DNA of 64,000 nucleotides, taken from JADKIH01 sp031385005. GTDB lineage: Bacteria; Bacteroidota; Bacteroidia; AKYH767-A; 2013-40CM-41-45. The notes beneath the pieces are model-generated. The model did no database searches, was not told the DNA's origin, and saw only the letters and a program-made list of their open reading frames with translations. Made by a program: the position numbers and the translations under genes. Numbering within the stretch: position 1 is the first letter of the stretch; every line of letters starts with the position of its first letter. The DNA lies in the NCBI GenBank assembly GCA_031385005.1, contig JANNBB010000006.1:310001-374000 (forward strand), given 5' to 3'. This document shows positions 43,280 through 51,037 of the stretch, in pieces.

Positions 43280-43708
43280 ATGAAAGTCCAACAAGCCACA
43301 GATATAAATTCTATTCTTAAGTGCTTCGATGTATTACATGTATTGAGGCCGCATCTTGAAAAGGAAAATTTTGTTAATCTCATTCAGGGAATGATTTCAA
43401 GGGGCTACAATCTTATCTTTATAGAAGAAAACGGCAGAGCAATTGCTGCAGCCGGTTTTCGACTCACCGAACACCTGGCTTGGGGAAAACCTATTTACAT
43501 TGATGATCTGTCTACTCTTCCCGAAGCAAGAAAAAAAGGACTGGCCACTACTCTACTGGATTATATTTGTAGTCGTGCAAAGGAATTAGGTTATACTCAA
43601 ATTCACCTGGATTCCGGTTGCAATGAAAACAGGTATGAAGCACACCGTTTATACTTTAAATATGGTTTCAATATTACCTCTCATCATTTCGCCTTGAAAA
43701 TCCGATAA
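43280..43708 (+). CDS. GNAT-family N-acetyltransferase
   Basis: A 142-residue single-domain acetyltransferase. IYIDDLSTLPEARKKGLATTLLDYI contains the acetyl-CoA pyrophosphate loop (R-K-K-G-L-A-T), and RLYFKYGFNITSHHFALKI is the usual GNAT C-terminal end. Substrate unknown. Divergent from the HExxH gene, with 22 bases between starts. Confidence 0.9.
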   Translation: MKVQQATDINSILKCFDVLHVLRPHLEKENFVNLIQGMISRGYNLIFIEENGRAIAAAGFRLTEHLAWGKPIYIDDLSTLPEARKKGLATTLLDYICSRAKELGYTQIHLDSGCNENRYEAHRLYFKYGFNITSHHFALKIR

Positions 43709-43838
43709 ACGCTTAATGCTTTACATTATTGTTTCAAAAAATATTCCTTTCAAAAGATATCTATAAAAAATTCGTTTGCCGTTAAACCCTTACTAATACA
43801 GGGCGTCATAAGAAGCAAATATCCTAAAACAATAAAAT

Positions 43839-44672
43839 ATGCATAACTTAAAAATTCTTGCCGCTGTTTGTTTAACAGCCGCGCTTTTTACAATCAATGG
43901 ATGTAAAAAGGACAAAGATGACTCTGAAGATTTCACCACCACTGCAGAGGATATCGGTCAGGCAGAATCAGTTGCTTCCGATGTCGATAACATGACAAGC
44001 CAGGTTACCAGAATGAGTTCTTTTGCCCCTGAAAATTCACAACAACCCTCGTTCGATCACTTTGGTTTTAATTCCTGTGCAGTAGTTACACACGATTCTA
44101 TCAATCACATTATTACTTATGATTTTGGAACCGGTTGCACCGGACAAGATGGAAAAGTTCGCTCAGGAATCATCACCGTTAATTACACCGGTTCCGGCTA
44201 TTTCGATCCGGGTTCTTCATGGGTGGTTACATTCAACAACTTTTATGTCAACAGCCGACATGTTGAAGGTGTGCGAACAGTTACCAACAATGGCCTTAAC
44301 GGTTCCGGTAACATGACCTGGACAATTGACGCTCAAAATATGCGCATCACTCGCCCGGATGGGTCATGGAGGTCATGGAATAGCATGCGCACAAGAGAAA
44401 TGGTTGCCGGTTACGGTGATTCAACCTGGACCAATGACATTTATGTAATTAATGGTTCATCAACAGGTTTAAATAGTCAAGGTGAAAGTGTTTCCTGTAC
44501 GCAAACAAATGTTACACGCGATTTATCCTGTCATTTTATAACGAGTGGAACAATGCAAATTACCCCTTCATCCAGGCCAACCCGTACCATTGATTTTGGA
44601 AATGGCACATGCGATGATTTGGCAACCGTGACTAAAAACGGCAATACCAGAACTATACATCTGAGATTTTAA
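43839..44672 (+). CDS. Lipoprotein of unknown function
   Basis: A 277-residue protein with signal peptide and lipobox FTINGC (Cys22), followed by an acidic linker (KKDKDDSEDFTTTAEDIGQ). The mature part is beta-rich (YDFGTGCTGQDGKVRSGIITVNYTGSGYFDPGS, TIDFGNGTCDDLATVTKNG), with two similar halves around GxGCTGxDGxxRSG and GNGTCDDLATVTKNG. It resembles envelope lipoproteins of this phylum; no function is recognised. Confidence 0.72.
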   Translation: MHNLKILAAVCLTAALFTINGCKKDKDDSEDFTTTAEDIGQAESVASDVDNMTSQVTRMSSFAPENSQQPSFDHFGFNSCAVVTHDSINHIITYDFGTGCTGQDGKVRSGIITVNYTGSGYFDPGSSWVVTFNNFYVNSRHVEGVRTVTNNGLNGSGNMTWTIDAQNMRITRPDGSWRSWNSMRTREMVAGYGDSTWTNDIYVINGSSTGLNSQGESVSCTQTNVTRDLSCHFITSGTMQITPSSRPTRTIDFGNGTCDDLATVTKNGNTRTIHLRF

Positions 44673-44686
44673 TTCACCGGAATTTT

Positions 44687-44730
44687 AATTCGTTAATTAG
44701 CTAATTCGTTGATTAGTTAATTAACGAATT
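44687..44730. terminator. Inverted repeat between convergent genes, likely bidirectional terminator
   Basis: AATTCGTTAATTA (44687-44699) and TAATTAACGAATT (44718-44730) form a perfect 13-bp stem with an 18-base loop. It lies between the lipoprotein gene and the convergent YqgE gene, touching the latter's stop codon. The stem is AT-rich with no strong T run, so the terminator role is inferred from position. Confidence 0.55.
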
Positions 44731-45298
44731 AATTAACCCCCGGATCTTCAGGAAAATCATTCATAATCCCGTAAACATGTCCCATACGAGTGAGGACATT
44801 TCCCCATAAAACAGTTGGTTCTTCTACTAATATTGAATACTGATCAGCCAATGTAATCCACCAGTTGGATGAATTAATTTCTTGCTGCAATTGTTTTGGA
44901 TGCCATCCGGAATATCCGGCTAGAAATTTTATCTGATCCGGGTTAACTTCTCCGGATTCTACCATAATCTTTAACTGCTGATAATCGCCTCCCCAATAAA
45001 TGCCATCGATAATTTCATGAGATCCCTGCAAGTCTTTTATGGTATGGATGTAGTAAATCGAATCTAAACGCAGCGGTCCGCCCCAGTAAATACAAGCATC
45101 AATCTCCGGAAAATCATCCAATGCCTCATGAACCTTTAATTGCGTTGGTTTATTGACGATGAATCCAATTGTACCCTTTGAATTGTGCTGACTAATCAAT
45201 ACAACCGATCGTTTAAAATTGGGCTCCGGATTAAATGGCTCTGAAATAATTAGTGCCCCTACCTTTGGTTTTGGTACAGCTCCGGATTTCTTCTTCAT
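44729..45298 (-). CDS. YqgE/AlgH family protein (UPF0301)
   Basis: A 189-residue soluble protein. GALIISEPFNPEPNFKRSVVLISQHNSKGTIGFIVNKPT, YWGGPLRLDSIYYIHT, IYWGGDYQQLK and KFLAGYSGWHPKQLQQEI are the typical blocks of the family. Its biochemical role is not established. It stands alone on the minus strand. Confidence 0.93.
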   Translation of the reverse strand: MKKKSGAVPKPKVGALIISEPFNPEPNFKRSVVLISQHNSKGTIGFIVNKPTQLKVHEALDDFPEIDACIYWGGPLRLDSIYYIHTIKDLQGSHEIIDGIYWGGDYQQLKIMVESGEVNPDQIKFLAGYSGWHPKQLQQEINSSNWWITLADQYSILVEEPTVLWGNVLTRMGHVYGIMNDFPEDPGVN

Positions 45299-45396
45299 CA
45301 GGCAGATCGGTTTTAGTAATTAATACTTAATTACTACTCAAAAGTTCCAGACAAAATTAGGCCGAAATAAAAACAAGCAAAAAAGGAACAAAAAAT

Positions 45397-46632
45397 TTAA
45401 TTAATAATAACTATCTTTTTGTTAATCAAGCTATTATTAAATTTTACCAAAAGTGAATAATAGCCCGATTTTAAGTCATTCAACCACTCCGGTTTAACAG
45501 AAAAACTTCCGGAAGGATAGTTTGTTGCAGGTCCATTAAACACTACTTGACCTAAAACGTCCATAACTGTAAATTGTACCTGTGCGTTTTTCTTGAGCGA
45601 GAAGCTAATTTGAGACTCCCCGGTTACCGGCATTGGGAAGATGTTTAAATCAAGCAAAACACTTTCCTCCTCAGAAACAGAAACGGGCTGAATAAACAAA
45701 TTTAATGAAACGGGAAGGTGATCTGATGCATCATATAAAGCATTTGCGACAGACATTGGAACGGCAGTATTGGTACCGTAATTCACAGAGTTATTGTAAT
45801 GGTTACCATCGTTTCCGATATTGGTGTAAGTTCCCGGCACAAGTGACATACCCCCTTGTTGAGCAATAGCATTGGAATACAATATCAAATCGAATCTGTC
45901 ATCCATACCACCTCCGGAACCCGTTCCGCCATTATATCGGGTTGACTGCGTATGATAAGGTGCATAAGACGGATCGTTCCAAATGCCTTGCATAGCCCAT
46001 ACGTCATTAAAATTGCCGTCATCGCCAGGATTATCCTGAAGCAAGGCCGTGTAGCATGGCTCGCCGCCATCGTAAATATTAAAATCTCCGGCTACAAGAA
46101 AATTAACTCCGTCATGAAAAGCATTGGTAACATTTCTCAGGTTCGCGACTTCGGCAGCCCTTTCGTTTTCATAGCCCTGAGAGGCTTTCAAATGAACTGC
46201 GAAAATGTGAATCGTGTCTCCGGTAGGAGTAAAAATAAGGGAGAAATGACTGATGTCTCTTAATGCTGTATGAATAGGGACATTGCTGATAAAATCAAAT
46301 AAAGAATCCCGATAAAATATTCCATTATCAGTATCGTAGCCGTTAATAAACGTTCCGGAACGATAGGAACTACCCGAGTAATTCATCACCTGATTTAAAA
46401 ATAAAGGAACGCTATTCGTAGCCGTATTTTCCATGGTAACTAAAATATCCGGGTTTACATGATTAACAACAGCTCGGTAAGCAGGACAACGAAGCGTGGT
46501 ATCGGCTCCCAGATTAGAATTATCAGGCCAATTGAGAATATTCCACGACATTATTTTAATATTATAGCTAACCTGTCCTATGGAAGAATTCGTAATCAAT
46601 AAGACAAGAAAAAACAGTTTTATATTCTTCAT
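45397..46632 (-). CDS. Secreted endonuclease/exonuclease/phosphatase-fold protein with T9SS type A domain
   Basis: A 411-residue exported enzyme. A signal peptide (to about 19) is followed by the EEP catalytic fold: IMSWNILNWP, ILVTMENTATNS (metal-binding Glu), VAGDFNIYDG and ASDHLPVSLNL (catalytic Asp-His). The last 80 residues (DLNIFPMPVTGE... SGYYSLLVKFNNSLINKKIVIIN) are a type A sorting domain. It is therefore probably a surface-bound or released nuclease or phosphodiesterase. Its start overlaps the S41 protease stop by one base. Confidence 0.88.
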   Translation of the reverse strand: MKNIKLFFLVLLITNSSIGQVSYNIKIMSWNILNWPDNSNLGADTTLRCPAYRAVVNHVNPDILVTMENTATNSVPLFLNQVMNYSGSSYRSGTFINGYDTDNGIFYRDSLFDFISNVPIHTALRDISHFSLIFTPTGDTIHIFAVHLKASQGYENERAAEVANLRNVTNAFHDGVNFLVAGDFNIYDGGEPCYTALLQDNPGDDGNFNDVWAMQGIWNDPSYAPYHTQSTRYNGGTGSGGGMDDRFDLILYSNAIAQQGGMSLVPGTYTNIGNDGNHYNNSVNYGTNTAVPMSVANALYDASDHLPVSLNLFIQPVSVSEEESVLLDLNIFPMPVTGESQISFSLKKNAQVQFTVMDVLGQVVFNGPATNYPSGSFSVKPEWLNDLKSGYYSLLVKFNNSLINKKIVIIN

Positions 46633-48233
46633 TAGTTAGTCGTTAATTTCATTTTTTCGAAAGTATCACTTTTAATCGACTGTACCGCTTTGGTAAGAGC
46701 ATTGTTTAAATCATTGATTACTTCAAAATATGCTGAAGAGTCCCAAAGATTTCTTGCAATCAAGGCTTTCAAGTGGCTTTTAATAAGTCTTTCTGATATT
46801 TTATACCCCTTGTCATCCTTTTTCACTCCGGCTTTATCGGCAGCACGGAGAAAGTCCTCCATGATCTTATCAGTAATACTAAATCCTGATTTAAATGATG
46901 GAACATCTGCGTAAGAAGTTTTTAATTGATTTCTGTTATTATCTGTATAGGTCAAACTGAAATCGTTTATGACATTTTTACGTAACAGATCTGAATAATA
47001 AATACTACTCAATGAAGTATCAAGAGGAACGAAAATATCCGGCATAATTCCACCGCCACCTTTAACTATTCTTTTTGCATTTGTAAAATAATTTGTTGAA
47101 TCACTGAAGTGAATACTATCCTCATGAAATAACTCACCATTTTTTAAGCGGTTGCTGTAATCGAGATCATACTCTTCTTCATCTCCTAATTCATAGGGCT
47201 TTTGTATACATCTTCCCGATGGTGTGTAATAGTGAGCCACGGTAAGTCTTAATGCAGAACCGTCAGGTAATGGATAATGTTTTTGCACCAGTCCTTTTCC
47301 AAAAGAACGTCTTCCTACGATTAAACCACGATCCCAGTCCTGTACGGCACCGGAAACGATTTCACTTGCTGAAGCAGATGACTCATCAATGAGCACGGCG
47401 AGTTTTCCTTTTTCCCAACCACCTGTTGTAGTAGCTATGTAATCTTCAGGACTACTTGCTCTGCCTCGGGTATAAACACTTTTCTTTCCATCGCTTAAAA
47501 ACTCATCGGCCAGACCAACAGCACTTCTAAGATAACCGCCGCCATTACTTTGCAAATCGAGTATCAGACTATTTATTCCCTTTTGTTTTAATTGAGCAAG
47601 GGCACGAATAAACTCTTCATCCGTTTGATCAGCAAAACGGCTAATCTTAATATATCCGATATTAGGAGGAATTACATAGGAAGCATCAACGGTAAATAAA
47701 GGAATCTGATCGCGTGTTATTACATATTCAATTAATTCGGCAATACCACGACGGTAAATCTTCACATTTACTTTAGTGCCTTTATCCCCACGAAGCTTCT
47801 TCATTACATCGTTATTGGTAATCTTAATATTTGTAACATTCACATTGTCGATAATTACAATCCTGTCCCCAGCGCGAATTCCCAGCTTTTCGGAAGGGCC
47901 ACCGGGAATGGTTGCTGTAACTAAAATGGTATCTTCATGAATATTGAATTGAATTCCGACACCTTCAAACTTACCCTGAAGAGGTTCCATTGCGGCGCGC
48001 ATCTCTTCTGAAGCGATGTAAGCCGAATGCGGATCGAGTGATTTAATCATTCCTTTGATTGCTTCATCATACAGTTTCTTGTCATTTACAGTATCCACAT
48101 ACCAGTACTTGATAATCTGAAATGCAGAATCGATCCTGCTTTCTACAGTTCCAAATTGTGCATTGGACTTCATGGGATTGAATAAAAAAGAGAGGATCAC
48201 AGCAAACGTACTTGCAATAATTATTTTTTTCAT
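46632..48233 (-). CDS. S41-family C-terminal processing peptidase (CtpA/Prc type)
   Basis: A 533-residue periplasmic serine protease. Signal peptide (to about 25), helical N-terminal part, PDZ domain (about 80-165; GVGIQFNIHEDTILVTATIPGGPSEKLGIRAGDRIVII), then the protease: LILDLQSNGGGYLRSAVGLADEFL, the catalytic Ser in DESSASASEIVSGA (about 285) and Lys in RSFGKGLVQ (about 309). It trims the C-termini of envelope proteins. It is upstream of, and translationally coupled to, the EEP protein. Confidence 0.95.
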   Translation of the reverse strand: MKKIIIASTFAVILSFLFNPMKSNAQFGTVESRIDSAFQIIKYWYVDTVNDKKLYDEAIKGMIKSLDPHSAYIASEEMRAAMEPLQGKFEGVGIQFNIHEDTILVTATIPGGPSEKLGIRAGDRIVIIDNVNVTNIKITNNDVMKKLRGDKGTKVNVKIYRRGIAELIEYVITRDQIPLFTVDASYVIPPNIGYIKISRFADQTDEEFIRALAQLKQKGINSLILDLQSNGGGYLRSAVGLADEFLSDGKKSVYTRGRASSPEDYIATTTGGWEKGKLAVLIDESSASASEIVSGAVQDWDRGLIVGRRSFGKGLVQKHYPLPDGSALRLTVAHYYTPSGRCIQKPYELGDEEEYDLDYSNRLKNGELFHEDSIHFSDSTNYFTNAKRIVKGGGGIMPDIFVPLDTSLSSIYYSDLLRKNVINDFSLTYTDNNRNQLKTSYADVPSFKSGFSITDKIMEDFLRAADKAGVKKDDKGYKISERLIKSHLKALIARNLWDSSAYFEVINDLNNALTKAVQSIKSDTFEKMKLTTN

Positions 48234-48390
48234 AGATTGATTTTTACCGTGTAAAGATACAGGTGCTTTAGTTAATAAAATGCTAAGATACGGTGATTAA
48301 TTGAGAGGTTATAAACGTAAAAATCACCAATATTATTCTGAATTTTCAACCTTTTGAAGGTTTGAATTAAAAAAGAATTTCAATTTTGAA

Positions 48391-50703
48391 CTATTTGGCG
48401 TTTTTAATTCCTATAGGTATATGCAGTCGGATAGAGATATCCCTGCCCATCTCACGAACAGCCACCGGACTCAGATATTTCAATCGCGATAGATGGTTAT
48501 AATGACCGGTGTTAAAAATATTTGAAACGGACAATGAAACATCAAACTCATCTTTTCCTAAATGAAAAGTTCCACCTAAATCAATGTCCAGTAAATTAAA
48601 ACCGTCTGTAGGAGTTTCATAATTCCTTACCAAATCATTGGGTTCGATAAAGGTATATGGCCTGTCTTGTTTTAAGTAATTTCTCAGCGTAAGACGAATG
48701 AAGGGCCGATATAAGTAATTCATACGATCCGATTGGAAAGTAATGTTTGATACAATCTTATCTGCCGGCATGAGAGGAACATTATAAGTTGAGACATCAA
48801 ATTCCCCTCTTGAAATACTATAATTAGAACCCAGTGAGAGCCATTTTACAGAAACCGGATGTATCTGAAATGAAAATTCTCCACCGTAAAAAGTAGCATC
48901 CGACTGGAAAAAATAAAATCGAGTTGCTGTTATGATTTTTGAGAAATCAACCTCGTTTGGCTGTTGATACAGATAGTTTTGAATCTTGTTTACAAAAGCA
49001 TTTAAACATAAAGAAACGTTTCTATGTAACCAACTTAGCTCAAAGTCACCGCCAACATTTTTTTCCTCCAGGAGCTCCGATAAAGATGCAGGCAAATAAC
49101 CATAACTAAAAATATATTGAATATCCTGCTCTTCAACAGGCACGGAGAATCCGGTTGAGGCATTGAGTTTAAAAGTAACTTCATCGCTGGCATGGAAAGC
49201 CAGTCCGGCTGAACCAGAAGGAATACTATATTTTTTATCTGTCAGATAAATAGTATTAACAACCGATTTAGAATCATACCTCACTCCGCCAAGAAAACTC
49301 ACTTTTGCCAGATCATATCTTAAAAGTGAATAAATACCAAACCCTTTTGTTTTGTAATGTGGTTCATCAATTGAATTGACACCCGAATGACTAAATCGTC
49401 CTTGTGTTCCTACAGTATACCCAAATGGCTTCGATGGATTAGAGATGTATTTCAAATCTACTGATTGACCGGAGAATTTATCGTAACCTTCTGAATTGTT
49501 TCCTTGCCAAGAAGCATTAAATCTTAAACTCGATTTTTTAATTAAAAAAATATTTTCCGTTGAAGCAATTAACAGCGAGTTTTCAATAAATGGTTCTAAT
49601 ATTTTACGATTTCTTTCTTCATTGTTTTCTATTTGGGCAATTGCAGAATCTGTAAGTGAACGAACCAATTCATTTTGCTGCTTCAAATAAGAGAAGGTAA
49701 TTTTACTCTGCCCCCATTTTTTACTTACTCCTCCTGTGCCTTTAAAACTTCCTGTTGCATAACCACTGTTATAGGCGAATTCCTTTGCTTCGGTATTCTT
49801 CCTGATTAAGTCGCCATTGCCTTGAATATAGCTGGTATGACTTTTCCCACCCATTCTAACTGAGAAAAATTCACCCTTCAATCCACTGCCTTTTATCGCG
49901 GCATCTGCATTAAATCCAACGGTATTGGTAAAAAAACCGAAATTAACATCACCTTTAATTGTACCGGGCATTGGCATCTTTTCATCGGTGAAAATCATTA
50001 CACCTCCCATGGCATTTTCACCGTATAGAATTGTTGCCGGACCTTTAATTACCTCTACTCTTTCTATACCCTCTTCCATTAATGCTGTAGCCGACAGTTC
50101 ATACCAGGTTCTATTAAATAATCCTATGGGCACAGATGATTGGTAATATGCAATATGATTGAAAGAAAGTCCACGTATCATAGGTTTGCTTAATGATCCA
50201 TAAGAGAATTTATCCAATCCCGGCTCATATGTAATTGTTGTCAGAAAAGAGCTTTGGCCACGTCTTCTCAATTCATATCCGGAAAAAGTTTGATTAATAA
50301 AAGGAGTATTGCCTGCTAGTTTAGTTTGCCCGCTAACATCAGTAACTTCTTCCGGAGATTTTATTGACGGCTCCATTTCAACATTTACAACTGTAGCACT
50401 ATCTTTTGTACTGATCGTCTGGACGACAGATTTATATCCTCTTTTCGTAAACTGCAAAGTGACAGTACCAATACCCACATTTCTTAATATATAAGTTCCA
50501 CCTTCTTTCGATAAATCAAGTCTGTTAAATTCAGGAATGAAAACTGAAACATCCTGCAACAATAGCGTCTTATCCGCTTTATCACTAACGATACCACTTA
50601 CGGTATGTTGAGCATGAAGTATGCTAGAGATAAATAAAAACAAAATCAGTGGAGTATATTTTATCATTTTTCGATTTAATAAGTGTGTGGATTCTAATTT
50701 CAT
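48391..50703 (-). CDS. TonB-dependent outer-membrane receptor
   Basis: A 770-residue receptor. An ATG 12 codons in (50667, MIKYTPLILF) fits a signal peptide better and may be the true start. After it come a carboxypeptidase-like sandwich (about 35-105), a plug (about 130-265; PMIRGLSFNHIAYYQSSV, IERVEVIKGPATILYGENAMGGVMIFTDE) and a barrel ending in an Arg-Leu-His-Ile-Pro-rich strand. The IEVRVxKGPxxxLYGxxAxGGVI-type signature is the classic siderophore/metal receptor form, unlike the first receptor of the window. The ligand is unknown. It is divergent from mutS2. Confidence 0.92.
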   Translation of the reverse strand: MKLESTHLLNRKMIKYTPLILFLFISSILHAQHTVSGIVSDKADKTLLLQDVSVFIPEFNRLDLSKEGGTYILRNVGIGTVTLQFTKRGYKSVVQTISTKDSATVVNVEMEPSIKSPEEVTDVSGQTKLAGNTPFINQTFSGYELRRRGQSSFLTTITYEPGLDKFSYGSLSKPMIRGLSFNHIAYYQSSVPIGLFNRTWYELSATALMEEGIERVEVIKGPATILYGENAMGGVMIFTDEKMPMPGTIKGDVNFGFFTNTVGFNADAAIKGSGLKGEFFSVRMGGKSHTSYIQGNGDLIRKNTEAKEFAYNSGYATGSFKGTGGVSKKWGQSKITFSYLKQQNELVRSLTDSAIAQIENNEERNRKILEPFIENSLLIASTENIFLIKKSSLRFNASWQGNNSEGYDKFSGQSVDLKYISNPSKPFGYTVGTQGRFSHSGVNSIDEPHYKTKGFGIYSLLRYDLAKVSFLGGVRYDSKSVVNTIYLTDKKYSIPSGSAGLAFHASDEVTFKLNASTGFSVPVEEQDIQYIFSYGYLPASLSELLEEKNVGGDFELSWLHRNVSLCLNAFVNKIQNYLYQQPNEVDFSKIITATRFYFFQSDATFYGGEFSFQIHPVSVKWLSLGSNYSISRGEFDVSTYNVPLMPADKIVSNITFQSDRMNYLYRPFIRLTLRNYLKQDRPYTFIEPNDLVRNYETPTDGFNLLDIDLGGTFHLGKDEFDVSLSVSNIFNTGHYNHLSRLKYLSPVAVREMGRDISIRLHIPIGIKNAK

Positions 50704-50874
50704 TTTTAATGTTTGGATGCCAGGTAATACGCTCTGAATTTCAACGAAAGTTAGAGGGTAGTTTTTCGAAAGAAAGCCAATTTTAGAAGGGGTGCTAAAA
50801 TAGCTTTTTATTTCTTTGAAAGGGGCGGTAAATAAGGTGAATAATCATTGAATTGTCAATAATAAAATCGGTTT

Positions 50875-50905
50875 TTTGAATTTTAATTGCATAATTTTAC
50901 CTTTG
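50875..50905 (+). promoter_or_regulatory. Promoter of the mutS2 leader and gene
   Basis: TTTG (50875-50878) and TACCTTTG (50898-50905), 19 bases apart, match the Bacteroidota promoter. Transcription would start near 50912, more than 120 bases before the coding start. Confidence 0.78.
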
Positions 50906-50912
50906 ATCCATA

Positions 50913-50992
50913 CAAAAACCCTGTGTACTTTATTAACACGTTGTTTTTGGGATTAATATGAAAGCCACTGCCTGCTTAAAGCGGTGGTTTTT
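50913..50992 (+). promoter_or_regulatory. Two tandem hairpins in the mutS2 leader, attenuator-like
   Basis: Hairpin 1 pairs CAAAAAC (50913-50919) with GTTTTTG (50943-50949), plus an inner GTGT/ACAC. Hairpin 2 pairs AAAGCCACTGC (50961-50971) with GCGGTGGTTTT (50981-50991), with two wobble pairs and a 9-base loop, and is followed by a short T run. The second looks like an intrinsic terminator placed inside the transcript, before the gene. Confidence 0.6.
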
Positions 50993-51029
50993 GATTTTAA
51001 AAAAACTTCCTGCTCCTATTTCAAAATAA
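50958..51029 (+). CDS. Short leader reading frame upstream of mutS2
   Basis: A possible 23-codon peptide (ATG at 50958, TAA at 51027): MKATACLKRWFLILKKLPAP plus ISK. It spans hairpin 2 and stops 8 bases before the GTG of mutS2. No conservation could be checked. It may be a leader peptide linked to attenuation, or chance. Confidence 0.3.
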   Translation: MKATACLKRWFLILKKLPAPISK

Positions 51030-51037
51030 ATTCCACG

